Shown here: one piece after another, positions 26,853 through 35,259 of the stretch
Position numbering within the stretch: the first letter of the stretch is position 1
How the letters are laid out: every line of letters begins with the position of its first letter
NCBI GenBank assembly: GCA_963809385.1
Contig: CAWEJL010000010.1
Location: forward strand, 1 to 64,000
Direction: 5' to 3'
Length of the DNA stretch: 64,000 nt
Source of the DNA: JAKAIY01 sp963809385
GTDB taxonomy: Bacteria; Chloroflexota; Ktedonobacteria; Ktedonobacterales; JADMIN01
Notes under the pieces: generated by a model
The model's database searches: none
What the model was told of the DNA's origin: nothing
Seen by the model: the letters and a program-made list of their open reading frames with translations, nothing else
Translations under genes and position numbers: made by a program

Positions 26853-27963
26853 ATGCCCGCGACACCGACCAGCGCTGATGAACTGGCTGCCGCCCGGCCC
26901 GCGCGCCCGGCGATTGACCTGCGCAGCGACACCGTCACCCAGCCGACGCCCGCCATGCGCGAGGCGATGGCCCGCGCCGAGGTCGGCGACGATGTCTATG
27001 GCGAGGACCCGACGATCAACCGGCTGGAGGATCTGGCGGCGGAGATGCTGGGCAAAGAGGCGGCGGTGTTCGTCCCCTCCGGCACGATGGGCAACGCCAT
27101 CGCCATCCTGACTCACTGCCGGCGCGGCGACGAGATCATCATGGGCGACCGCTCACACACCTACCTCTACGAGGTCGGCGGCGCCGCGCGGCTGAATGGC
27201 TCCGCCCACGCGCGTCGTGCCCACGCTGGCCGACGGCACGCTCGACCGCGCGCGGCTGGCCGCCGCCTTCCTCGGCGATGATGTGCATGAGGCGCGCACC
27301 GGGCTGCTCTGCGTCGAGGATACCCACAACATGTGCGGAGGGCGCGTTCTCTCCCCCGCGACACTGCGCGAGCTGGCCGCTCCGGCTCGCCAGCGCGGCG
27401 TCCCCGTCCACATGGATGGCGCACGCGTCTTCAACGCCGCCGTCGCGCTGGGCGTCCCGGCGAGCGCGCTGGCCGCCGAGGTGGATAGCGTGACGTTCTG
27501 CGTCTCGAAGGGGCTGTCGGCCCCCGTCGGCTCGCTGCTGGTCGGCTCGCGCGACTTCATCACCGAGGCGCGGCGCGGGCGCAAGCTGCTGGGCGGCGGC
27601 ATGCGCCAGGCGGGGATCATCGCCGCCGCTGGCATCCTCGGCCTGACGGAGATGGTCGAGCGGCTGGCGGACGACCACGCCAACGCGCGCCGCCTGGCGG
27701 AAGGGCTGGCGAACATCCCCGGTATCCAGGTCACGCCAGAGACCGTCGAGACCAACATCTTCTTCTTCGACGCGCTCGGCCTCGACGGCCAGCCCAACAG
27801 CGCGGCCTTCATCGCCGCCGCCGCCGCTGAGGGCGCGCTCTTCTCCACTGGCGACACCGGCGCGATCCGCGCCGTCACCCACTACGGCGTCGAGGCGGCG
27901 GATATTGACCGCGCGCTCCAGATCGCCGGGCGGGTCATGGCTTCGCGCCAGGGCTGGGCCTGA
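26853..27963 (+). CDS. ltaE: Low-specificity threonine aldolase
   Basis: This PLP fold-type I enzyme cleaves threonine or allo-threonine to glycine and acetaldehyde. It starts with a short extension, then IDLRSDTVTQPTPAMREAMA, the family hallmark. The PLP lysine lies in FCVSKGLSAPVGS, and the cofactor Asp region is GVPVHMDGARVFNAA. A single frame change near 27200 joins GGAARLNG to the segment reading RVVPTLADGTLD. The next gene (KptA) begins within its stop codon, so the two are co-transcribed. Confidence 0.88.
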
Positions 27964-28530
27964 TGGACGAACGGATGATCGTTCGGCGCAGCAGGCTGCT
28001 CAGCAAGACGCTGCGCCACCAGCCGTCGCTGGCGGGGCTGACGCTCGGCCCTGGCGGCTGGGTCGCGGTGGATGACCTGCTGCGCGGACTGAGCGAGCAT
28101 GCTGGCGCTCACCATCACCCGCGCGGAGCTCGACGAGATCGTGGCGAACAACAATAAACAGCGCTTCTGCTTACGATGTGACAGGGACGCGCATCCGCGC
28201 CAGCCAGGGGCATAGTGTTGAGGTGGACCTGGAGTTGACCGAAACGCGCCGCCGGAGACTGCTCTATCATGGCACGGGCGCGCGGACGGTTAACGCGATT
28301 CAAAGCGAGGGGCTGCGCAAGATGCGTCGCCATCACGTCCACCTCTCCGCTGACTACGGTACCGCGCTGAGCGTAGGCGCGCGGCATGGAGAGCCGGTGG
28401 TCTTCGAGGTCGCCGCCGCCGCGATGACGCTTGACGGGGTCTCGTTCTATCTCTCCGACAATCCGTCTGGCTGGTGGAGACTGTGCCTCCGCGCTACCTG
28501 ACGCTTCTGGTACCCATCGAGGAGGACTGA
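27963..28530 (+). CDS. kptA: RNA 2'-phosphotransferase (Tpt1/KptA)
   Basis: The family removes a 2'-phosphate from spliced RNA using NAD+; bacterial homologues may serve RNA repair. The protein reads RRSRLLSKTLRHQPSLAGLT, GGWVAVDDLL, TITRAELDEIVANNNKQRF, RIRASQGHSVEVDLEL, LYHGTGART, HHVHLSADYGTALSVGARHG and finally VWLVETVPPRYLTLLVPIEE. All catalytic blocks (Arg, His, Arg) are present, but three single-base frame changes (near 28100, 28166 and 28463) break it up. Every piece is collinear, so these are probably sequence errors. It overlaps the ltaE stop by one base. Confidence 0.85.
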
Positions 28531-28618
28531 GCGCGTTTCTGGGCGCCCGGCGCCGTATAATGGACTCCGACGCGCGCCCGGCGCCGACGAAGACGTCCCC
28601 TACCCAAGAGGATGCGGC

Positions 28619-29113
28619 ATGGAACAACTCACCAATCTCGTGGTGTCCGAGACGGAGCTTGAGCATATCGCCCGCATTCTGGGGCGGCTGAATACCGACA
28701 CCAGCGCTACTCACACCATCCTGCTCGACAAGAGCGGGCAGGTCATCGCCGCGCATGGCGATCCCAGCGAGCGTGATCTCATGGCGCTCGGCGCGCTGCT
28801 GGCTGGGGCGTTCTCGTCCTCACGCCAGGTGGCCGAGATTCTCGGCGAGCGGGACTTTCGCTCCATCCTCCAGCAGGGTGTGCAGGAGAGCATTCTCACC
28901 AACCTGATCGGCGATCACTGGCTGCTGGTCGTCATCTTCGAGAAGCAGACCCACGTCGGGCTGGTCAAGATCCTGGCGCGCAAGGCCTGCGAAGAGATGG
29001 AGCGCGTGCTGGACCGCGTGCGACAGGGCGGCGGGCAGGCGCGGCAGCAGGTGGTGGACGTGCGCTTCCGCAGCGAGGTCGAGGATACCATAGACCTGCT
29101 CTTCAAAGACTGA
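28619..29113 (+). CDS. Roadblock/LC7-domain protein (MglB-like)
   Basis: A 164-residue cytoplasmic protein with the roadblock pattern SATHTILLDKSGQVIAAHGD, then LMALGALLAGAFSSSRQVAE and LTNLIGDHWLLVVIFEKQTH. In bacteria such proteins act as activators (GAPs) or binding platforms for MglA-type small GTPases. The gene lies 120 bases upstream of exactly such a GTPase. AAGAGGA precedes the ATG. The frame is intact. Confidence 0.85.
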   Translation: MEQLTNLVVSETELEHIARILGRLNTDTSATHTILLDKSGQVIAAHGDPSERDLMALGALLAGAFSSSRQVAEILGERDFRSILQQGVQESILTNLIGDHWLLVVIFEKQTHVGLVKILARKACEEMERVLDRVRQGGGQARQQVVDVRFRSEVEDTIDLLFKD

Positions 29114-29117
29114 CGGG

Positions 29118-29158
29118 CCTCACCCCCCGGCCCCCTCTCCCGTGGGGAGAGGGGGAGA
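29118..29158. repeat. CCTCACCCCC-type dispersed repeat, copy 2
   Basis: CCTCACCCCCCGGCCCCCTC then CCGTGGGGAGAGGGGGAG, between the roadblock and GTPase genes. The CCCCCTCTCCC arm pairs with GGGGAGAGGGGG. Confidence 0.75.
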
Positions 29159-29232
29159 CGTGGCAGGCGAGTGTTTGCTCGATTGTGATGGATTTTGTTC
29201 TAGGCGACAGGGAATGTGGGAGTGAGCGGCGC

Positions 29233-29809
29233 ATGGCCCTGATCAATGTCGCCAAGCGCGAGATCCAGTGCAAGATCGTCTATTACGGCACGGGTTTCTG
29301 CGGCAAGACCACCAATCTGCAATACATCCACGCCCACGCGCCACGGCCCGCGCGCGGTGATCTGCTCTCGATCGCCACCGAGAGCGAGCGCACACTCTTC
29401 TTCGACTTCCTGCCGCTCGACTTAGGCCAGATACACGGCTTCCGCGTGCGCTTCGCGCTCTACACGGTGCCGGGTCAGGTGCTCTACGAGCGCACACGCG
29501 TCGCTGTGCTCAACGGTGTGGACGGCATCGTCTTCGTGGCTGACTCCTCGCCGGACAAGCTGGAGGAGAACTTCCAGAACCTGCTGGAGTTGGAAATGAA
29601 CATGCGACGAATGGGCCGCGACCTCGGCTCGTTCCCGTTCGTCATGCAGTGGAACAAGCGCGACTTGCCCGGCGCTGTGCCAGCTCCCGACGCTCGATCG
29701 CTACCTGAATCGCCGCCGCGTCCAGGCCTACCCAGCGTCGGCGCTCACTGGTGAGGGCGTCTTCCCGACCCTGCGCGCGATCTGCAAGTCCGTCATGGCG
29801 GGGCTGTAA
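29233..29809 (+). CDS. MglA-like small Ras-type GTPase
   Basis: The protein starts MALINVAKREIQCKIVYYGT. The P-loop is YYGTGFCGKTTNLQYIH. Switch II has YTVPGQVLYERTR in place of the eukaryotic DTAGQ, as in bacterial MglA. The guanine motif is MQWNKRDLPG. One frame change near 29675 leads to PTLDRYLNRRRVQAYPASAL and the C-terminus AICKSVMAGL. MglA GTPases organise cell polarity or motility with MglB-type roadblock partners; the roadblock gene just upstream is the expected partner. GGGAGTGAG precedes the ATG. Confidence 0.87.
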
Positions 29810-29842
29810 GATCGCGGCTCTCAAGCCCAACCGTTCGTGCGC

Positions 29843-29889
29843 CGGCCATTCATGGCCGCGTGCAACCCGCCCGGCCTTGAAAGGCCGGG
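29843..29889. repeat. Hairpin cluster B (TTCA/TGAA tetraloops)
   Basis: CGGCCA-TTCA-TGGCCG (29843-29858) and CCCGGCCT-TGAA-AGGCCGGG (29870-29889). It is followed by a degraded third unit, GGCCATTCATAATTC. The second hairpin and its GGGGCA flank are the reverse complement of the last hairpin of cluster A. Confidence 0.85.
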
Positions 29890-29944
29890 GCACGGAACGA
29901 CAGGCCATTCATAATTCGCGACCAAAGCATAGAGGAGCGAGCGT

Positions 29945-31574
29945 ATGCGCGCCATCATCAGCGTGGACGACAAGCGGGGCGTGGCCGATTTCGCCGCCGG
30001 GCTGAGCCGCCTGGGCGTGGAGATCTTCTCCACCGGCAAGACGCTGACCGTCCTGGCGGCGGCGGGCGTATCCGCGCGCTCGATCTCCGACCTGACAGGC
30101 TTCCCGGAGATTCTCGGCGGGCGCGTCAAGACGCTGCACCCCGGCGTGCACGCGGGCATCCTGGCGCGGCGCGATGAGCCCGCCCACATGGAGGAGCTAG
30201 CCAGCCACAACCTCCAGACGATTGACCTGGTGGTCTGCAATCTCTACCCCTTCACCGCGACGGTCGCCCAGCCCGGCGTGACGCTGGAGGAGGCTATCGA
30301 GAAGATCGACATTGGCGGAGTGACGCTGCTGCGCGCCGCCGCCAAGAACTTCGCCTCGGTCGCCGCCGTCTCGCGTCCGGAGGACTACGGCGACGTGCTG
30401 GAAGAGCTGGAGGCGATGAAATCGCTCAGCCTGGAGACGCGCAGCCGCCTGGCGCTGACCGCCTTCCAGACCACCGCGCTCTACGACACCGCCATCGCGG
30501 ACTACCTGCGCCGCCAGGCGGGTGGCGAGCCGTTCCCGGAGCAGACCACGCTCGGATTACGCAGGCTGCGCTCGCTGCGCTACGGCGAGAACCCTCACCA
30601 GGCGGCGGCGCTCTACGGCTGGGCTGGCACGTCGGGCGGGCTGGACGAGCACGCCGATGAGACGCCCGCCGGGCAGATCGGCGCTTCGCCCGCGGCGGCT
30701 ACGGTGGCGGGATCGCGGCTGCTGCATGGCAAAGAGCTGAGCTACAACAACCTGCTCGATCTCGACGCCGCGCTGGCCGCCGCCGCCAGCTTCACACCGC
30801 CCACCACGGTCATCATCAAGCACACCAACCCCTGCGGCCTGGCCTGCGGCGACACGCTCGTCCAGAGCTACTCCCGCGCCCATGCTGGCGACCCCGTCTC
30901 GGCCTACGGCGGCGTGATCGGCTTCAACCGCGAGGTGGATGAGGAGACGGCGCGCGAGGTCTCGCAACTGTTCTACGAGTGCGTCGTCGCGCCTCGCCTA
31001 CAGCCCCGAGGCGTTCGCCATCCTGACCCAGAGGAAAAATATCCGCCTGCTGGCCACCGGCGCGCCCATCGCCCCCGCGACGCCCGCCTCGCTGGCTCTC
31101 AGCGCCCGCGACCTCAGCCGCATGGACGTGCGCCGCATCAGCGGCGGGCTGCTGATCCAGACCGCCGACATCGTGGGTGACATGGACATCGAGCGGCGCG
31201 TCGTCACCGAGCGCGAGCCCACGCTGGAGGAGGTGACCGACCTGCTCTTCGCCTGGAAGGCCGTGCGCCACGTCAAGTCCAACGCCATCACGCTGGCCAA
31301 GAATCTGATGCTGGTCGGCGCGGGCGCGGGCCAGATGAGCCGCGTCTACAGCGTGCAGATCGCCATCGAGCGCGCGGGCGACCGGGCGCGCGGCTCCGTC
31401 CTCGCCTCCGACGCCTACTTCCCCTTCGACGACGGCGTGGAGGTCGCCGCCAAGGCCGGCATCACCGCCATCATCCAGCCCGGCGGCTCCAAACGCGACG
31501 ACGACTCGATCAAGATGGCCAACAAATACGGCATCGCCATGCTCTTCACCGGCCAGCGCCACTTCCGGCACTAA
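29945..31574 (+). CDS. purH: Bifunctional AICAR formyltransferase/IMP cyclohydrolase
   Basis: This enzyme catalyses the last two steps of de novo IMP synthesis. The N-terminal IMP cyclohydrolase domain shows RAIISVDDKRGVADFAAGLS, FPEILGGRVKTLHPGVHAGI and NLYPF. The transformylase domain shows SLRYGENPHQAAALYG, GKELSYNNLLDLDAAL, IIKHTNPCGLACG, SNAITLAKNLMLVGAGAGQM, DAYFPFDDGVEVAAKAG and IIQPGGSKRDDDSI. A frame change near 30998 is the only defect. The C-terminus GQRHFRH is the usual one. GAGGAGCGAGCGT precedes the ATG. Confidence 0.93.
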
Positions 31575-31601
31575 CCAGCGTATCCGGCAAATTCGGCTTA
31601 T

Positions 31602-31639
31602 CCCCTGAAGCGTCTCCTCTCACTGAGGCGCTTCAGGGG
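31602..31639 (+). terminator. Terminator hairpin after purH
   Basis: CCCCTGAAGCG (31602-31612) pairs with CGCTTCAGGGG (31629-31639), an 11-bp stem starting about 30 bases after the purH stop. Confidence 0.75.
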
Positions 31640-31744
31640 TCGTCAGTACGACTGCGAGCAATCACAGCGGGCGCGTAGTGGAACGGGCGCAGAGGGTCCA
31701 GGCGGCGCTGGCGGTCTCAGACGCCGGGAAACATGAGCGCTTGA

Positions 31745-31795
31745 TTGACATCGTCCCCACCGCGTTGTTTACTGCTACAGTTGTGTTATGTAAAC
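31745..31795 (+). promoter_or_regulatory. Putative sigma-70 promoter with overlapping inverted repeat
   Basis: TTGACA (31745-31750) and TTTACT (31768-31773) are separated by 17 bases. An inverted repeat GTTTAC (31767-31772) / GTAAAC (31790-31795) overlaps the -10 and could bind a repressor. It precedes the membrane protein gene at 31832. Confidence 0.5.
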
Positions 31796-31831
31796 CACAA
31801 GTGAGCGGTACACCGGAGGCGGACACGTTTC

Positions 31832-32626
31832 ATGGCTGAGCTAGACCCCGTTGTTGCTCGTGAGCCTGCCAAAGAGGCGCAAGCGCGCCGGCATTGGCGG
31901 CTCTTTGGTTTCGTAGCCGCTATCTGTGCGCTCTTTGTGGTTCTGACGACGCTGGCGATGTTCGTGTATCCGGGCGGTACGTTCCCTAACCCGGGGACAC
32001 ACGGCTATCAATTCTTCATCAACTATTTTAGCGATCTAGGACAGACGCGCACGCAGTCTGGCGCCAGTAACTACCCCTCCATGCTGCTGTTCGCTTCCGC
32101 TGTGACGCTCGTCGGTGTCGCGCTGGTCGCGTTCTTCCGGGCGTTCTCCGCATTCTTCAAGATGAAAGCGACAGTCCCTTCGGCGCTCCGGCTAAACAAG
32201 ATCGCGACGAGGTTCGGCACAGCGTCAGCGGTCTGCTTCATCGGCCTGGCCGCAGTCCCTGAAAATATCTTCGCCGCTGGCCACTTCCTGTTTGTCCAGG
32301 GCGCATTCGACTTCCTGTTGGTGGCCATCGTCCTGGAAATCGTGGCGCTCCGCCGGACACCCGGCATCTCCTCGTGGCTCACCATCGTCAATGGAGCGTT
32401 CGTCGCAGTCCTCTTTGGCTATATCATGCTGATGATGTTTGGGCCATCGTCGAAGACGCTGATTGGCGACCAGATCAACGCTGTTGGCCAGAAGTTCATC
32501 GTCTATGTCGCTATCGCCACCATCTTTGCCCAGGCGCTGATTGTGAGAGCACATCTGCCACGGCCGGCGCCCGCAGTCGCAACGCGCTCGCCGCTCGCCC
32601 TTCGACGCGGACGCCCGCTGCGCTAA
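31832..32626 (+). CDS. DUF998-like six-helix membrane protein
   Basis: A 264-residue protein with about six hydrophobic helices, starting with VAAICALFVVLTTLAMFV. The first external loop contains YPGGTFPNPG and NYFSDLGQTRT, matching the SDLG-type signature of DUF998 membrane proteins. The C-terminus is short, basic and Pro/Ala-rich. GGAGGCGGA lies upstream of the ATG. No enzymatic motif is visible. It is isolated in its own transcription unit behind a good promoter. Confidence 0.65.
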   Translation: MAELDPVVAREPAKEAQARRHWRLFGFVAAICALFVVLTTLAMFVYPGGTFPNPGTHGYQFFINYFSDLGQTRTQSGASNYPSMLLFASAVTLVGVALVAFFRAFSAFFKMKATVPSALRLNKIATRFGTASAVCFIGLAAVPENIFAAGHFLFVQGAFDFLLVAIVLEIVALRRTPGISSWLTIVNGAFVAVLFGYIMLMMFGPSSKTLIGDQINAVGQKFIVYVAIATIFAQALIVRAHLPRPAPAVATRSPLALRRGRPLR

Positions 32627-32741
32627 GGCTCCTGCCGCCACGCGAATCGGGCGCGCCCCCCTCTTCGCCCTGCGCTCCACGTTCAACCTCACCACCACTG
32701 CGGGCGGGCAGGGCGAGGGCAAAATTATGCGCCCGCCGGGG

Positions 32742-33113
32742 TCATTCGCCGGAAATGTCGGGCCGCAGGGCGACGGCGTCACGCAGGTAGACGTGGGCGA
32801 TCTCGGCGGCGGAGCGGTCGGTGTTGACCAGCGCTAGCACGCGGATGCAATGGCGCACGGTCGCGGTGGGCACGGGGATCTCGCGCGCGCAGAGCAGCGC
32901 CGCTTCGGTCCAGCCCAGTTGGCGCGCGGCCATGGCGGGAAACTCGGCGTTGAGGTCGTCGGTGACGGTAAAGAAGGCGGCGGCGATGTCCTCCGGCGCG
33001 AACTGGTTGCGCTCGACAATGCGCTCCAGCAGCTCGCGCGTGGCGGAGAGGATGGCCTCGCGGTCGTTGCCGCTCGCGGTCGTGGCGCCGCGTATACCCC
33101 GGCAGGCTGTCAT
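32742..33113 (-). CDS. aroH: Monofunctional chorismate mutase, AroH class
   Basis: This enzyme converts chorismate to prephenate. The ~123-residue trimeric AroH fold is evident from CRGIRGATTASGNDREAIL, AFFTVTDDLNAEFPAMAARQ, the core Arg/Cys segment ALLCAREIPVPTA, IRVLALVNTD and the C-terminal AHVYLRDAVALRPD. Arg7-, Arg90- and Tyr108-type residues of the Bacillus enzyme have counterparts here. The ATG at 33113 is preferred over a GTG three codons upstream because it gives the usual family N-terminus. Confidence 0.9.
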   Translation of the reverse strand: MTACRGIRGATTASGNDREAILSATRELLERIVERNQFAPEDIAAAFFTVTDDLNAEFPAMAARQLGWTEAALLCAREIPVPTATVRHCIRVLALVNTDRSAAEIAHVYLRDAVALRPDISGE

Positions 33114-33204
33114 ACGCGCCACTCGCTCAAAGCTGCCATTCTCTCTCCCATTGTGCTTTCAATTCGTGAGGAATCCACTGCGGCGGCGCTTGCCCGCTCG
33201 CATC

Positions 33205-33247
33205 GCCACCCCCTCGCCCCGCAGGGAGAGGGGGCAGGGGGTGAGGC
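33205..33247. repeat. CCTCACCCCC-type dispersed repeat, copy 3
   Basis: GAGAGGGGGCAGGGGGTGAG preceded by CCACCCCCTCGCCCCGCAGG. It sits just downstream of the membrane protein gene at 33261, with another copy on that gene's other side. Confidence 0.75.
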
Positions 33248-33260
33248 CTCCCCACGCCCA

Positions 33261-33677
33261 CTATAGCCCGCCGCCCGTCATCAGGGCGCGCACGGCGGCG
33301 CCGATCACCGCGACAATCGCGATCACCATGATGATCAGGTCACGGCGGACGTTCTTCTGGTCACTATAGACGTAGGCCACCGGGATGGCAAGCAGCACAA
33401 TGCCGCCATAGACGAAATGCAGCGCATCGTCTGGATGCGGGCCTGTCAGGAAGAGCAGGCCACCGAACGCCGCCTGGATGACGCCCATCCCAGCCGTCAC
33501 CCACATCAGAACGCGGAAGATGCGGGTGAAACGCGGTATGGCGCCGGACGCTGGCGCGTCGGCGTTACCCAGTCCGCGCCGCAGGACGAGCAGCGTTATG
33601 CCAGCGATCAGCGTCAGACCGCCCGCCGCGAGGATCAGGGGAACCATCAGGAAATGCAGGTCACGAAGCGCTTGCAC
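33261..33677 (-). CDS. Small four-helix membrane protein, unknown function
   Basis: A 138-residue protein with four hydrophobic helices (MVPLILAAGGLTLIAGITLL, VLMWVTAGMGVIQAAFGGLL, FVYGGIVLLAIPVAYVY, LIIMVIAIVAVIGAAVRAL). HPDDALHFVYGG in the middle has two His that could bind a cofactor. The start is a GTG with GGAGG nearby. No domain was recognised. The gene is bracketed by two dispersed GC-rich repeats. Confidence 0.65.
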   Translation of the reverse strand: MQALRDLHFLMVPLILAAGGLTLIAGITLLVLRRGLGNADAPASGAIPRFTRIFRVLMWVTAGMGVIQAAFGGLLFLTGPHPDDALHFVYGGIVLLAIPVAYVYSDQKNVRRDLIIMVIAIVAVIGAAVRALMTGGGL

Positions 33678-33748
33678 GAATAAAGCCCTCCAGAGGAATA
33701 GTTTCGCGAGCGCTCACCGACGCCAGTCGTGCCGGTGAGGTTATGCGA

Positions 33749-33788
33749 CACCCCTTCTCCCCGTGGGAGAGGGGGCAGGGGGTGAGGT
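33749..33788. repeat. CCTCACCCCC-type dispersed repeat, copy 4
   Basis: CACCCCTTCTCCCCGTGGGA followed by GAGGGGGCAGGGGGTGAGG. It directly abuts the stop of the acyl-CoA dehydrogenase gene. Confidence 0.75.
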
Positions 33789-33790
33789 CG

Positions 33791-34975
33791 CTACCGCGAG
33801 AAGGCTTGCAGGCCAGTGATCTCGCGCCCGACGATCAACGACTGCACCGTGTCGGTGCCCTCGTAGGTGTAGACCGCCTCCATATCGGCGAAGTGCCGCG
33901 CGACGGTATGCTCCAGCAGGATGCCGTTGCCGCCGAGAATCTCGCGCGCCTCCGCCACGACCTCGCGAGAGCGGCGCGCGGTCTGCATCTTGGCCAGCGA
34001 CGCCATGCCGTCAGTCATCTTGCCCTGCTCTAGTAGCTGGCTGAGGCGGTAGCAGAGCAGTTGCATGCTGGTGATCTCCGCCAGCATCTTCGCCAGCTTG
34101 TTCTGGATCAACTGGAACGCCGCCAGCTTCTTGCCGAACTGTGTCCGCTGCTGCACGTAGGCCAGCGCAGCCTCATAGGAGGCGATGGCGTGGCCGATGG
34201 CCTCCCAGGCGACGCCGTAGCGCGTGGCGGTCAGCACGCGAGTGGTGTCCTTGAAGCTGTTCGAGCCAGCCAGCCGGTTCGCCGCTGGCACGCGCACGCC
34301 GCGCAGGGTGATCTCCGCCTGCCAGACGGCGCGCTTGGCGATCTTGCCGGTGATGATCTCCGTCTCGAAGCCCGGCGTCCCCTTCTCGACCAGGAAGCCG
34401 CCGACATTGCCGTCATCGTCGCGCGCCCAGACAATCACCACATCGGCGAAGGAGGCGTTGCCGATCCACTTCTTCGCGCCGTCCAGCACGTACTCGTCGC
34501 CGTCGCGGTGGGCGCGCGTCTCCAGCGCGACGGCGTCGGAGCCGTGGTCCGGCTCGGTCAGCGCGAACGCGCCGATCTTCTCCAGCCGCGCCATCGCCGG
34601 GAGCCAGCGCTGCTTCTGCTCCTCTGAGCCGAGGATCGCAATGCTCGACATCGCCAGCCCTGAATGCACGCCGAAGAAGGTCGCGAAGCTGCCGTCGCCG
34701 CGCGCCATCTCCATCGCCACCAGCCCGGAGGCGACGTGGCTCATACCGGGGCAGCCGTAGCCCTGGATCGAGCCGCCGAGAATGCCCGTCTCCGCCAGCT
34801 TGGGAACCAGCGCGAACGGGAACTCCGCGCGGTCCCAATACTCCGCCGCGACCGGGATCACCTCGCGCTCGCAGAAGGCCCGCGCCTTGTCGCGAAATGC
34901 GCGCTCCTCGTCGGTCAGCATCTCGTCGAGCAGGTAAAAATCAGCGCCCACACGCGGCGAAACGCCAGCGGCCAT
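33791..34975 (-). CDS. Acyl-CoA dehydrogenase (glutaryl-CoA dehydrogenase-like)
   Basis: A 394-residue FAD enzyme that oxidises an acyl-CoA at the alpha-beta bond. The N-terminal helical part reads MLTDEERAFRDKARAFCERE. The FAD/substrate signature is ALTEPDHGSDAVALET, and GAKKWIGNASFADV is typical of the glutaryl-CoA dehydrogenase branch. The C-terminal domain has TQFGKKLAAFQLIQNKLA and ILGGNGILLEH, and the catalytic Glu sits in VYTYEGTDTVQSLIVGREITG. The start at 34975 follows AAAGGAT. The true substrate cannot be fixed from sequence. The frame is intact. Confidence 0.87.
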   Translation of the reverse strand: MAAGVSPRVGADFYLLDEMLTDEERAFRDKARAFCEREVIPVAAEYWDRAEFPFALVPKLAETGILGGSIQGYGCPGMSHVASGLVAMEMARGDGSFATFFGVHSGLAMSSIAILGSEEQKQRWLPAMARLEKIGAFALTEPDHGSDAVALETRAHRDGDEYVLDGAKKWIGNASFADVVIVWARDDDGNVGGFLVEKGTPGFETEIITGKIAKRAVWQAEITLRGVRVPAANRLAGSNSFKDTTRVLTATRYGVAWEAIGHAIASYEAALAYVQQRTQFGKKLAAFQLIQNKLAKMLAEITSMQLLCYRLSQLLEQGKMTDGMASLAKMQTARRSREVVAEAREILGGNGILLEHTVARHFADMEAVYTYEGTDTVQSLIVGREITGLQAFSR

Positions 34976-35259
34976 CACCTGTATCCTTTCGCTCGCCTCC
35001 GCGAGGCGCGTTATCAGCGGACTTCCGGCGCGACAGCCAGCGCGCCGCATGCATTGTACCGCGCCACCCCGCCCGCCACGCAACATAGCTGGGGACAAGG
35101 GGCGGCTCGTGATAGGCATGTGTCCATAGTCGCGAGAACATCGTTTCCATTTATACAGCAGGCAAGACACTTGAGATATTTCACCCCTCGGGATAGAGTA
35201 TTAAAGCAATCTGCACATTCAGAATACCCGAGACGCTGTTCAAATCGAGAGGAGCGACC

